Assembly: GCF_030247195.1 (NCBI RefSeq)
Contig: NC_080672.1
Span: 251,693,556-251,757,555 of the forward strand
Origin: Topomyia yanbarensis
Taxonomy: Eukaryota > Arthropoda > Insecta > Diptera > Culicidae
Length of the DNA: 64,000 nucleotides
Reading direction: 5' to 3'
Shown: positions 23,894-35,956 of the stretch, piece after piece
Numbering within the stretch: the stretch's first letter is position 1
Layout of the letters: each line of letters starts with the position of its first letter
Notes under the pieces: generated by a model
Told to the model about the DNA's origin: nothing
Databases searched by the model: none
What the model saw: the letters and a program-made list of their open reading frames with translations, nothing else
Program-made: the position numbers and the translations under genes

Positions 23894-25975
23894 AATTGTC
23901 ATACATTCCGGAGGTAATCGGCACGACGATCTTATTGTTGTAAGAAATATACTTGTTGAATTCGTCATGTAACCCGAAAATTTAATCTAACCTGCACCAT
24001 TTCTTTCAATATAGGTAAAACATTCGATTTTGTTTCAACTCGCATTTTTTTTATTTTCATTCATGCGTTATTTTGACAAATAGACCCTTCTTTGTCTTCG
24101 CGAACATTTTCAAAGCATATTAGAACAACCTTTCAATCAAATCAATGGTAGCTTTAAGTGTACCAGCACAAAATAACTTTATCATACAACTGAGAACTGA
24201 CACACAAGTGAAGTTATCAATGTTTGTCAGAAATATAACTGTCGTTTTGAAATGCCCCCAGCAAATAGAAATTTGCCACTAGACGGCGCTAAGATCGGAT
24301 GGAAAACACTCAGATATTGAGTGCAAACTTGGATATAATGGTGAATCACATAAGCGAACCTGCATGCGATGGTGATTTATAACGTATTTTCGTTTAAATT
24401 GTTACACAAATTTTTCCAGAGAATTTGGTCTAGCTTATTTGTTTGTTCTCTGTGGTTATACTAAGTAACTCGAGTTATATGACAATCATTACAGTTCTTG
24501 ATATCTAGATTGCTTCCTGATACAAATTCCAAGACTTTCCCGCGAAATGCAGCACGTCTGGGTACTAGACGAACGAAAGGATGCCTTTAGACTAGACAAA
24601 CGCAAGAGACGTAAGCGGGAGCTTAACGATGCTTATTTTAAACTAAAATGTATCGAGTTTATCGCAGATTCCGTTTTTGAACATGATAGTTTAAGAGAGA
24701 GTTTAATGTTTACTGTTGATAATCTATCTATCGGCTTAACCGATTGCCGTAAAAATTTGTACATAGTAGGCATTTGTTATGGAGCGTGTTTGTGTGCTAT
24801 TGATTGGGGATTGTCTGCCCGCCAGATGGCGCTTCAGAACAAATTGTGCTTTCCTCCTATTTCGTTGAAAGTCGCAGCAATGCGCGATGGTTATTAGTTA
24901 GTAGTTTATATAATACTTACCAGAGATGCCGATGCCCTCTTACAGATATACCGCCGGATCTAGTCATGCACAGATTTTTGAAATAGCAACAGACTAACAT
25001 AAATTATTGAAACATTCTACTGGAGCGCTATATATGTCGACTAAAATGCTTCAGTGCACACGTTTTATATGCTCTTCCTTACCCAACCGCCTTTCCCGTG
25101 ATTAGGAGTAGCCGATGTCTCCATACATTGGTGAAATAAATGTCAAATTAGTATCATGCTTTCAATCCGTTTTATAGCAATCTTCACACCACCTAATGGC
25201 TTCCACAGACGTTTGAAATAAACGTCTACAAACATTTTAACAAAACATCTGGTATCGTGTAAATTTGAAGACTGAGGTATTCATGAATATGAGATACTAC
25301 CGATCAAATAGGTAGGTGCTAATTAACCCCATCATGTTCATGTTATTTATAATCAATACCGTTTTTAAACCTTTACCTTTTGGTTTCGACAATAATTGTA
25401 TACAAAAACTAGTAAGACTATTAACTGGGTTATTCGCTTTCATTTGAGCACTGACATTTATTAATATTAGCAGTAGAACTGAAGTTATTGCAATTAGTTT
25501 GATTTGATTCCACCTGGGGCAGTTTCAGTTAACGCTAATAAATGACGCTTTGATATATGTTTTGCAATATTATTGAAAACTGACAAATCTCATCAATTTA
25601 AAAGGTCTTCAATGCAATTGATCTATTCCAAATATTCTAGGAGAACAGCAATGAGCTCTACAAGGGAAGCACATAAGGAAGGGTTAAATATTTCGCTTTG
25701 GAAAACCATGAGTTAAAACAGGCGGTATTCTGCACAATATGTGACTTCCGAATCATTAAAATTCACTTACCCTCTAATATTTCTTGTTGATATAGATGTT
25801 GCCAGACTATTTTAATAATCAGAATAATCGTAATATATGTAATGTAAGATTTTTTTTACGACGAAAACGTAACTAATTGGCTCTATAAATTAGTTTAAAT
25901 GTTGAACAGACCACTTTATATTGGATTTTTAAATAAATATTCAACGATTTTAATATTACTTAATTTCTTTTCACG

Positions 25976-25999
25976 TTAAGAAGGGATCTCGACGGTGTT
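25976..25999 (+). repeat. 24-bp direct repeat, copy 1
   Basis: TTAAGAAGGGATCTCG plus GACGGTGTT-type continuation is found identically at 26971-26994, exactly 995 bp away. The flanking bases differ on both sides, so this may mark the border of an inserted or deleted segment. Confidence 0.6.
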
Positions 26000-26970
26000 G
26001 CGTTGCATTGCGTAAGCATGGTATACTTCGTAGATTGCAGACTGATGACTCTCATTTCCAGCCAGACTACTTGAGGAGCATTGTTTGGGAATAACAATTG
26101 ATCCAGTCCAAGCGCGAATTTCACCTGAGAACCATCATTGCTGGCCACGACCATCTTTACCGTAGCTTGGGATATGAGAAAGGAAGTGTTGATGTGGTAC
26201 TTACTTGACGGAAGGCCCCGACTCAGTGACACTCCAATAGTAACAAGGATTGGGTAGTGGGTGGGTTGTTAGCCAGGATTCGCCTCAAGCAAGCGATGCG
26301 ACTGAGAATTTATTTTCGTTTATAAGAAGTTTGAATAGTTTATTGACTAGGATACGTAAATGTTCGCGATGCGAAGGTGTTTAACCTCTGGATAACCGTT
26401 TATCGAAAGTTTGTTTCATCCAAAACAACTTGAACTCCGGACAGCCGGCTGTCGGGAGTGTTGTCGACAATATAAAATGGACCATAAATTTTTGATTTAA
26501 TTTAATTGATTTATTGGCCTAAAAGTGAGCCAATTATTATGACAATAAAACATATGTTCTTCGTGCTGGTATGACTGCTGCGAATTGGTAGCTGGCTTTT
26601 GATTCTTCTCGAGAAACTATCAATTCCCATTTTTTCACTCAGACAATACAATGCGTATTTCTCACGCACATTAAATGCCCAGTGGATTAATTCCCTATTT
26701 GGTCAAATAAACACTAAACAAACAAATAAATTAGTTTGCTCAGTCCAAAGAGATGTCAGCTAGATTGGCATCAACCGGCGGATACGTGTTCCCTTGCAAT
26801 GCCATCAAATCAAAGAACATTTAAAATTACATACGACACACTATGTGCAATAAATAAGATCCGAAAAATTAGTTGAATAACCATGGTAGTTCATTTTCAA
26901 AGATAGCACTGTTGATGAATCACCTTACAAAATAGGTGATAAGGGACGCGGACGAAAATAGCTGACCGCC

Positions 26971-26994
26971 TTAAGAAGGGATCTCGACGGTGTT
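26971..26994 (+). repeat. 24-bp direct repeat, copy 2
   Basis: Identical to 25976-25999 over all 24 bases and in the same orientation. Confidence 0.6.
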
Positions 26995-29585
26995 ACGGAT
27001 TTACTGGATTTGGTTTCGACTTGGGATCGAACACATTATTCATTCGTCCAACGTTTCGGTGCGAGTAAGTATCATGTTCAGAGGAAAAAAGTTTTATCTC
27101 GTTTCCTCAGTGACTTTTGAAAGGTAATCGTAGTTGTGAAGTTTGGTCGCAGTTGTCACATTAAGATTGCGTTGGCCAGGGTTGCCAAATTCACCAATTT
27201 GCTATAATACCACAGATTTTTGAGCTTTTTCACATATTTTTTTGAAATTTCAGGTGTCTAGATTATCAATAACTGATAGACTGTCTTAAATACACTTATT
27301 AATAAAAGTTGTTGTCTGTTTTTACCATCACAGATGGAACACTTTTTTCAATAATTTACAGTGGAATGGAGCAAATTATTGAAAATTGGCTAATTTTACA
27401 CTGATACGATGATGATGATTAATTTCATTGATTTTCTTCTATAATTTGTCAAAAAAAATACAATGTGTTATATTAATAATCTTTAAATATTATTCTTTGA
27501 AATAACACATAGCCGATAATTGATATGCACAAAAGCAAAGCAAATCCTCATAGACATTTTTTAATTTAAATCCTTTTACTTTTCCATTCTGGTTTGGTGG
27601 TAGCTATTTTCGTCTTGTAATTTGGGTCGATAATTCTGTGGAAAGATCTGAGTCTTGCCGCTCAGCTCATATGCTCTGTATAAACAGGCAATCTAGCATC
27701 CTGTTATCTGTCGTGTAATCCCCGCTAGAGTCTACGAACTGAAAAATCCTACCAGCAGCAGCTGGTGTTAGAGAAAGTTTTTCAAACATTGTATCAGTTT
27801 TGCATATTTTTGGTGATTTACAAATTACCCAATAGTGTACTGTTAAAACATACATATAAATTTTCTAACAATCTTGTAATTGTAAATATCTAAATCGATT
27901 AGTAGGCAAGAAATTCATCAACAATAAACGCAACATATGTAAAAACATCACCTGTTTTCACATTTTTTCACAATTTTCGCACAATTGGATAATTAAATGA
28001 TGAATAAAATTCTCTTATTTCATAAACCGAGAGAGCTCATCTTTCTAAGTATAACAATATACAGAATCAATCTTTAAAACTTCAGAAGAATATTTAATTG
28101 ATTTTCTACAAAACATGTAAACACGTCCTCGTTTAACTCTATCTGTCTTTCTTGACAGGGAAGTTGGCCACACGGGTTAGCATTTTTGAAGTTATCCAAG
28201 CATAAAGATAGGTATCAAGGTAGTTTTTTTTATTTTGCGTTCGATTACGTATCTTTAAGATTAGCTGGATCCGAAAAATTCAAAAACAGCATGTGGCTTA
28301 ACAACCCAATTATGCGTATTTTTTATTAGTGTACAGTTGGAACATAAAAATGAATTTGCAAAAAAATCTTATGTTGCACTTGTCAGAATTAATTGGTCCC
28401 TAAGTAATGGAAATTTATAAACAATTAATAATGCTGCAATGGTTGAAAAAATTCAATGCAACGTGTTGAGTAGTTTTCGAAATATTGTGGCAGCCATTTA
28501 GAAAAAAAAACTAGATATGAAATACCGTACTAAAAACTTCCAGTATGCTTTCAACGATTTTTTTTTAAATTCTGTTTAAATTCCTCTATCACCTGAGATG
28601 ACTTATCCCACTTCAGTTGTGGCAAACTTGAATGTGACGTAAAATGATCCCAATACACTATACGACTAAAAGGCTCCGCCATCTATCGTATTTCACTTCA
28701 ACTGTATCATGGGATAGAGCTTGTGCAATATTTGATAGTTTTCGGGTTTGAGATTATTTCTTCCAAAAGTTTTGTAAACAGGAAACGAACTTTACGTGAA
28801 AAAAGATTCTACGGTGAGATGTAAGTAAATATCATATTTTAAATTTTTCAATTCAAATAACGTACGCTCAAATATTGTACTTGAAGATTTTTTATCCCAT
28901 ATCTGTTTTTCCAATTTCCTGTTTTGGTTAATAATTTCGGCTATCAGCTGGTTGTATGCTGCAATCGTTGACTACTGTTTTTTATATTTCCCAGTATAAA
29001 AGTTGATTTTACAATTTCATCAACTGTTCACTTTGCCCCGTGTGCTTTACTTAATTCTGAATTCACCTTCTTTTGAAAATTTATATGCGAACAAAATCAT
29101 TTAGGGAGTAATTAAAGAATTAACTGTTGACTATATAACTATACAGATTTTTGACAATATCGTATTTTTTCATTTTTTTAAATATATTACCCGTTAAATT
29201 TGGCCCAGTACTCCTATATAGACTGATTAACCGAAATAAATCCTGCTTGGAAAAAATAACATCAGAATTTTAAAAAAATCGACGCAGCGACCATTTTGCC
29301 AGTCCTGGTTTTAAATCGGCTATGTTTACGAATTTCCAGTGAGGTGTCTAAATATTTGTTTTAAAAGGCCGGAGGAGGAGATATGGTTAAAATGGAGAAT
29401 ATTGAAAGAATGCATGAAACAATCATATAATTCGTTTAACGTTTCATCACAGACAACAGATATCCATCTTATGCATCGAAGTTGTGTAAAAATTAACGGC
29501 CTATTCAAAGGTAGCTGATATGACATAAACAGGATCGCCACTCGGTTTAATGCAACTGCTAGTGTTTTAACGAAAATTCGTTTAA

Positions 29586-30207
29586 GGGGTTACACCACTG
29601 TAGAACCCAAAAAATAGGCATATTTTAGATTTTTTTATGCGAAATAAAGACGTGAATCGAGATCCCGTCATATGGGATTTATAGTACTAGTTGCGAAGTA
29701 AAAACAATATTTTTTTCAAGTGATTTTGTCACAAGATGGCGACCGTGCAGCCTTTTCCTGTACACGCCTCTTTTTCCGTAGCCGTATCACCCGCAATTTG
29801 ACCTAGAGCTTAAAACTAAAGTTTTTTATCGATTCCTTATAACAATAGCAAGCGACGTACGTAATATTTTTTCGATATTTTGTTTTTTCGCGAAATGATG
29901 ATCATTTTAGTGAAAAAACACTGAAAATGTCATAAAAAATCGAGACAAAATTCTTTGTTAAAAGAAATTAGCCAATAAAAAATTAAATCCTATGTACGTC
30001 GCTGGAGAAATGTGGTTCCGTGAAAACTCACATAAAGTTTCCATTATGCTCGGGGTACACATAAGAGGCGTTGCGGCAGAATTGAAAATTTGAACATTTA
30101 GCAATTATTGTCGCATGTGGTTTTTTGTATATTATTTTCAGAATCCTAAAGCACATTTTAGATTAATAAAAAATCATTTTTTTTTAATTATGCAGTGGTG
30201 TAACCCC
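29586..30207. mobile_element. TTAA-target MITE, 622 bp
   Basis: The ends are inverted copies of GGGGTTACACCACTG, flanked by TTAA at 29582-29585 and 30208-30211. The interior is AT-rich with no coding frame. Because TTAA is its own complement, the exact border could shift. The target fits piggyBac-like or other TTAA-specific MITEs, but the GGGG tip does not decide the superfamily. Confidence 0.7.
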
Positions 30208-31737
30208 TTAAATCGACAATTAGACAAATTTTATCATTTTGGATGAATGGCTGCCCTCTGTAGTTTGACGAAGAGAAAGGAATATTTGAAGTGTAACTCA
30301 AATCCAATCATAGAAAATTTTCCTGTTCAACAAGTTATTGTAGGAAGAAATCATCATTGTTTTCATAAAATGAAAATGAATTGATATTGTTTGAAACTGG
30401 AAAAAATATTGAAAATTGTGTATAAGAAAATATTCTCGGTACTTAATAACATCTATTTTTTGTGTTAAAGCATTAAATTACTCTATAGTTGCTTACATTA
30501 AACACATTTTTTTCGAATTTTACGTGAGTTTCACTGAAAATCTTTTAACATTCATTACTTTCTCCCACATTTAGTTAACTTGTTCATTTAAAAAATTCCA
30601 AACTACGGATACACAGTAAGTTTTTCTAGAATTCAAATAGTGAAGAATTTCGAGATGATGATTCAAGTTTAGAAAATATAATAGCAATGTAAGTTTCTGA
30701 AAAATCTTCGTGTCGTTTTTTCTAGGGAAGGACTACACTACTATGAGTTTTCCAATGGGCATGAAGGCCGAGCGGTTGGCAAGACCAGAAGAAATAAGAT
30801 AAGGTGAATTCATTACTAGTTCATAATAACATTGCTAATACTCGAGGTGAGTATTACCATGGCATCGTGTACACCATTTTGTCATGGCACGATTTATTCT
30901 GTGATGAAATGAATAATAATCCAAAAAATTTTAACCAAGTTTCAAATTATTGATATGCCATACCTGTATACCTTTAAATTGAAATAATATAATTGGAAAA
31001 ACGCAGCTTCCCAAATACATATCGAAAGATTCGTATGAGCCTAATTTTGAATTTTCAGTCGATAGAGTTACTGTTTCCTAATTCATCTCCATGTTTCGCA
31101 CCAGATTTGTTTTTGTAGTGCTTCCTAGAAACGAATCCAAAATATTGATACCTATTTAAGCGCAAACCACTAAAGTAATTAGACTAACTAATGAAACCGT
31201 CATATTAAATTATTTGTTTATTTCTATTTAAACCATTGGGGTCATTCACCATCGGAACTATCGTTCATAGCAATCTTAGCACATTTAAACATCCCAAAGC
31301 TAATACTTAAATGAGCGGTACCGAAATTCGCGACAAACAGATAATCTGAGCCTACTATTGTGTCCTCATAACAGTTTAGCAAATGAAGAAACAAAAAAAT
31401 CAGTGTAGGGAATTAACCGTGTCGATATTCTGACTCGAATAATAACTTTACTGATAAGTTTCATAAAACTTATAATTTTACATTATTTCAACTGGTCATT
31501 ACTTCAGTAATCAGCGGCTATTTACTTCCTTACCTAATTCACAGAGTGAAATGTCAAAACGATCGTCACTTAGTCGAGGTTAACCGGCATTTCACCGTGA
31601 CTAAACAAAGCATAAACAAACATATTAGGGTTTACAACACAAGCTAACTACATTAAACCACTGACCAAACAAACAACGAAACTTAAAATTCAACGATGGC
31701 ACAATCCAACAGAACAACCCTCCATCCTTTGACCTAC
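30208..31737. other. Proximal part of intron 1, no element recognised
   Basis: AT-rich DNA adjacent to exon 1. A forkhead-type word, ATAAACAAACA, lies near 31612-31622. A possible 78-bp exon on the opposite strand (30726-30803) is listed separately. Nothing else is supported. Confidence 0.3.
30726..30803 (+). other. Possible orphan 78-bp exon (antisense to the Iroquois gene)
   Basis: A T-rich tract ending in TTTTTTCTAG precedes, and AAG|GTGAAT follows, so both splice signals are plausible. The length is a multiple of three and one frame is open throughout, reading EGLHYYEFSNGHEGRAVGKT and onward. I recognise no family. It could be a real small exon, an exon captured by a transposon, or chance. 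Confidence 0.2.
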
Positions 31738-31785
31738 CTGACTTGCCGACGGATATGTGTAACCAAATTGAGCATACGCGGCCAT
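31738..31785 (-). CDS. ara/caup: First coding exon of an Iroquois-class homeobox gene (araucan/caupolican type), partial
   Basis: The exon encodes 16 residues, MAAYAQFGYTYPSASQ, starting at the ATG whose first base is 31785. It is followed directly by the donor GTAGGT (31737-31732), giving CAG|GTAGGT in phase 0. Insect Araucan and Caupolican begin with the pattern MAAY-x-QFGY...PSASQ/PTANQ, and vertebrate IRX4 begins with the similar M-S-Y-P-QFGY-x-Y-S-S-A-x-Q. In my recollection the fly genes also place an intron just after this segment. Iroquois proteins are TALE-class homeodomain transcription factors that pattern proneural, eye and body-wall territories. The start context is good: A at -3, G at +4, and no in-frame ATG just upstream (the open frame extends to 31893 only through a GTG codon). 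The homeodomain exon is not in the window and should lie beyond base 1. Family assignment is firm for such a short exon; ara/caup rather than mirror is inferred. Confidence 0.85.
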
Positions 31786-31811
31786 ATTATCTGACGTCGT
31801 CCTGTGAGTGC

Positions 31812-31824
31812 GAGAGAGAGAGAG
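31812..31824. promoter_or_regulatory. GAGA-repeat, candidate GAGA-factor binding site
   Basis: An uninterrupted GA dinucleotide run lies about 27 bp upstream of the Iroquois start codon and is followed by a short GT run. GAGA-factor (Trithorax-like) sites are common at paused and Polycomb-regulated developmental promoters in flies. GA-rich sequence recurs at 34086-34180. The site is short and could be a simple microsatellite. Confidence 0.35.
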
Positions 31825-33055
31825 TGTGTGTATTCGCGCACTCTCGCCTCCACTTTCCGCAGTACTGGCGATCCTATGGCCGGAATGTTTCACTAAACAC
31901 TTCGGCTATGTAGTCGAGGTCGTGCTAGAGACCGAATTCGAAAACAATATTTTTATAACAATTTCACTACACTGTCACGCGTGCGATCTGGTTTTTGTGC
32001 GCCTTCTAGCCGGCAAATAATAAAATTCCACTAATCATTCATTGTAACAACAGAACAAAACAACACAACGGAACAGAAGTTGAAACGATTCTCGAAGGTT
32101 CACATGGGAGGTGCTGGCTGCTTCAACAATCGCACAGTACTGCAGCATTGAACGATCCTTCCGTTACACGCCGTTACAACAACTGTCAGAGCTGCTCGAC
32201 GGACAAGGGCTACAAGTTGTTCTTGCAAGAGCCAGCATGATGTACGTGTGTCCTGTTCCGTCGTTGGATGACTGTTATACTGCGGCAGTCTAACTAAACG
32301 TCATAATTTTGGCAAAGTTATTAGGAATGATCTGAACACAACACTATCCACAACTTGCTCTGGTTGATTGCACGTGCGGGTCACACTTTCCTAGCAACCG
32401 GTTTTGCTCCAACCATAAAAAGTGCAGTGTTTCATCCCAGACACGAAAACACCGTCGATAGAGATATTGAAAATGTTTTATTACAACATCAATAATAATT
32501 GTCTTTTGTGTCCTTACAACATAGTGTTACTTGTTCTTTTTTATTTATCCCGGGAACAACAAAAAACAGGCCAATTCTAGCGCCCTATGTACACTGCAGC
32601 ACGTGAAACACAGCGAACGGAAAAAGGAAATTTCGGAAAAACAAACAAAAACTGTAAATAACTAAAAATATCGGCGCGGCGAGCTTCAACTTTTCACTGG
32701 GTTCGGTGCCAAAGCCGCGAGTATCTGAGAGTTTCCAGTTTGCACAAGCCCGATCCTAGTAATCCACTGAGCGTTACACACGGGAAAAGAACAAGAACAA
32801 CACCACTCGTGTGTATTCGCTTTGCTCACTTACTTGTGGCTCACTGTGATTTTTCTTTTTTTCACCCACTCTCCCACTCTCCGTTGCAGATTCTCACACA
32901 CCTCAGCGGCACGGTTTTCCTCCGCCGTCGATGACACACGCGCGACGCTTTTCCCGGCTGCCAGCCTCGAGAGCGGAAAAATCAAAACAATTCCGTGTTG
33001 TGTGAGCGCACGACGAAAATCGAGCAGGTGAAAAATCTCGCTTCCTCTGCGTAGC

Positions 33056-33093
33056 AACGATGCGCACTTGTTCACGTTTTAGCAGTAACTGAA
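33056..33093 (-). promoter_or_regulatory. Candidate core promoter (initiator plus DPE-like element)
   Basis: On the minus strand the sequence TTCAGTT matches the arthropod initiator, with A(+1) at 33090. At +28 to +32 it reads GCATC, matching four of five positions of the downstream promoter element RGWYV. Transcription from here would give an unspliced leader of about 1.3 kb. A weaker TCAGTG match lies near 32768. This is motif matching only. Confidence 0.25.
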
Positions 33094-33364
33094 TTACAAT
33101 ATCGAAAAACTGGTCTCCGCTCTGGTTGTATGCGATCAGGGGGTAGTGCTGCCAAAACCGGTCTGTACACCGAAGATAATGGCTAAGGGGCGTTGGAAAC
33201 GACCCAATCGAAGCCTTGTACATAGCGCCGAGACACGCCTTTTTATGATAAATTGTACAAAGTAGCGGTACGTAACAGACGAAAACCGAATGTGGAGGAG
33301 AGTAAAGAGAAAAAATACCACATAAGCTCCGCCTTTTTTCGAACTCAAGGTGGGGAAAGCGCAT

Positions 33365-34992
33365 GTTTCTCTCTTTTTCTCTCGCTTCTACATGTACGGA
33401 TTTCCTCAGCGCACACTGTGCTCATCATATCGGAACTAACGGTGTTCTACGTAAACTACAAAAAATCCTTTGATTTTCTTATCCTTATTACGGCCCTGAC
33501 CGAAGAAAATGAAAATAAGCAGCATGCTCCTATTTTTCCCCATCCTGACAGGTTTGCCCTGGGTGGGAAAAGTCGTCCTTTGGACTCATTCGACATTTGT
33601 CCTTTTCTTTCACGCAAATAGCGCCGAACAGGGAGAAGTAAACATCGGAGCAGTTCCTACCTGAGGCATGGATTCGCTCCAGTCCGTTGACTCCGTTGCA
33701 TTCCGGTCGACAAACGGACGAGAGTGATTGCTGATTATGCGATAGCCGAAAGGATGAATATTTCCCTTCGGGGTTCCAAATCCGTCCTGGAATACTCTCG
33801 AAGATTGACGGAAACTGATCCAGCCTGTATGCTTGGCGATGGAACGAACGGAACGATACACAATACCTCTCTTCGATTCCGATTCCTCAAAACCGTCGTG
33901 TCCTTGCTTGTAAGGATTTGTCAGAAACGAGGACCATTGTTGAATTTATTCAACCCTACTCATTCCCCCCATTCCCTCACTGCGAGGGACATCCTTTTGT
34001 GAAGGACTTGGTCGACTGCTCAGGTCCTTATGTTTGCACCATTGTTGTCAACGACAAGCGCACTCGTTATCAAACAACCGGGATAGTGCGAGAGAGAAAG
34101 AGAAAGCAACCGCCGGTAATCGAGGATACGAACGGGAGAGCGCGAGAAAAAAAACACTTGCGGTGGGAGACTCGGAAAAGGAGAAAATCTAGCGGAACGA
34201 CAATTTTTAAATTGAACATGTGTACATTTATCCTATTTGTATCCCCTTTTCTCGTTCCTTGTTTGTTCGTAGTGTGTCTTTTGGACTTTACTTTTTTATT
34301 TATTTTTCGAATTGCTATTTTTTTGCTCCTTGGGGATCTATCGGAAATGTGGTTTACGATGTGTACTATTGCTGTTTGGCAGATTGTTATTTTGTCGTGA
34401 CTGATAGATTTATCGCTTTCGAAGATAGTGAACCAATCAACCCGTGGGATTTGATTGATACTAGTTAAAATAAGCTAGCTGTCTGAGAACAATATTGTGA
34501 AATTTATTGTAAATACATTAAAATATTATCGGTTTGAAAACATAAAATGCATTCATTTGGGTTTCAGAACGATTTATTAAATTTCTTTTCGCTTTTCTCG
34601 AGTTATATGAACAGACCTCTGCCCCATAATAATAGTGCCACAACAGCTATACTTTAAATTATTTATAAAATAATTTACAATTGTACGTAACTACGCTTGC
34701 AAATACTATAACACATTGCCCTTTATTATATATCAACAAGTGACTGGCAGGCCAGCGATTAGCTAATTGATATTTTTTTGGAAATGCGCAATCTTAGAAA
34801 TTCGAAGGGTTTATGTAACAAAAATTTGAAAATCAATAGTAACAAAATTGCAAACAGAAAAATTTCATTTATTCATAGGTGGAGTGGATTACAGTCAAAC
34901 TTTTGTTATTAACAGTTTTCCAATAAGGACAGAATGATGTTTAAACTTTGTGGCGCCTATGTTGTCATAACAGCGTCTATCAAATTCAATAT
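33365..34992. other. Upstream region with GA-rich, low-repeat sequence
   Basis: This segment holds no recognisable transposon. At 34080-34200 it has GA-rich, CpG-containing sequence. Open frames of 82-160 codons overlap in different frames and resemble nothing I know, so they are not called as genes. From about 34480 onward it becomes AT-rich. Its position just upstream of the leader makes it a candidate promoter-proximal regulatory region. Confidence 0.3.
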
Positions 34993-35257
34993 AAATTTGT
35001 TATGTAATTTGCGTTTTGTCTTTGTCTCATCAGAATCCAACACTAACTTAGTGATAGAATGACGCTAGCCCAAAAAACGAAAGCATTAGGAGTTCTGATT
35101 AAGCTGACGAGAATTAATGGAGTCGAACATGAATTGGTTTCGTTTTTTTTTTTTGGAGCTAACGCCAATCCGGCGTTAGGGTACTCCTACTTCTGTCATT
35201 AAGTTAGTGTCGGATTCTGATGAGACGAAGTCGAAACGCAAATTCTATAACTAATTT
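34993..35257. mobile_element. Foldback MITE, about 265 bp
   Basis: The left arm (AATTTGCGTTTTGTCTTTGT..., then CATCAGAATCCAACACTAAC) is matched by an inverted right arm with a handful of differences over about 65 bases. The central part has a T-run and a small perfect hairpin TAACGCC...GGCGTTA near 35160-35178. No coding capacity and no clear target duplication. Confidence 0.7.
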
Positions 35258-35956
35258 AGTTATAGGTTTTGTACCCTTAAAGCGGTTTAAAACTATTTTC
35301 TCCTCAGTGGAGAAAAATAACTTTTACCTAAGCATTCATCACTAAGGAGAAATATAGCATAGTACAATTCAATGTATCTTGTTCTTCTATCAATGGATAG
35401 TTTATTAAAACTTATTTTAAAAAAAATCAGGTGGTGGAAGACAGATTGTAAGATCATGTATACTTTAGGTTTGAGATTATTCTTCCACTGACGTGTTTAG
35501 AATACTTTGAAAACGCAAATAGAGCATGATCATAAGCTGTATAATAAGTTTTGCAATTCCGATTCCAAAACGTCCATTGAAAGTAACATGCTTTACAATA
35601 AAACATTGAGGGTGTTTGTCATGAACACACTTCATCTCCGCGAAAATTCCCTAAATTGAAAAAATAAAAGCCGCAATTAATTCTCCTGGAATAGCATATT
35701 ATTCAATCACACATTTAAAATTATTCGCAATCACTTTAAAAAATATTCTAAGTTCAACATACTTTGTTCTCGTAATTGTAGACACAGGAGTTTTTTTGTA
35801 ATTTTCAGTTATTTTCCTGCAAATATTTGAAGCATTAATATAGCTGTAGATACAAATACACACAATAATTCTAAGCCAATATATTTCTATTTATATTTCT
35901 ACCAGTATGGTTGGTAAATATATGATGTTTAATAACTGTAAAATCCTATGATTTTA
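35258..35956. other. AT-rich DNA, nothing recognised
   Basis: No element ends, tandem repeats or coding signals are visible between the foldback MITE and the ORF1 fragment. Confidence 0.35.

Larger units (their letters stand above)
23898..29581. other. Intronic DNA with few recognisable elements
   Basis: The stretch is mostly AT-rich. It contains CTCF-like words at 24275-24290 and 24817-24835, an unassigned 116-codon frame at 24547-24897, a 24-bp direct repeat (25976-25999 and 26971-26994), and a 12-bp palindrome ACAGCCGGCTGT near 26439. A 90-codon minus-strand frame at 25960-26232 could be a transposon coding remnant but shows no family motif. I see nothing else. Confidence 0.35.
1..31737 (-). 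other. Intron 1 of the Iroquois-class gene (incomplete, more than 31.7 kb)
   Basis: The donor GTAGGT is at 31732-31737. I found no frame encoding the conserved Iroquois homeodomain on either strand at lower coordinates, so the acceptor is inferred to lie outside the window. The interval is packed with MITEs, foldback elements, a SINE head and a long hexanucleotide array, separated by less repetitive DNA. Intron status is inferred from exon 1 and from the large regulatory introns typical of these genes. An unrecognised short exon inside cannot be excluded. Confidence 0.6.
31786..33364 (-). promoter_or_regulatory. Putative 5' leader and promoter region of the Iroquois-class gene
   Basis: This stretch upstream of the start codon is richer in G+C and CpG than the flanking intron, especially at 31790-32300 and 32580-33360, and no mobile element is recognisable in it. 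It includes a GA-repeat at 31812-31824 and an initiator-like site near 33090. The frames seen in it (up to 153 codons) resemble no known family and overlap on both strands. I read it as unspliced leader plus core promoter; leader length and transcription start are unproven. Confidence 0.5.

Noticed and set aside
26430..26480. LTR border suggested by TGTCGGGAGTGTTGTCGACA
   Set aside because: The TG start and nearby palindrome are suggestive, but no second LTR, primer binding site or coding domain could be found.
33918..34400. 160-codon frame upstream of the Iroquois leader
   Set aside because: A basic part followed by a Phe-rich part arises from GA-rich then T-rich DNA. No known family, and overlapping frames are equally long.
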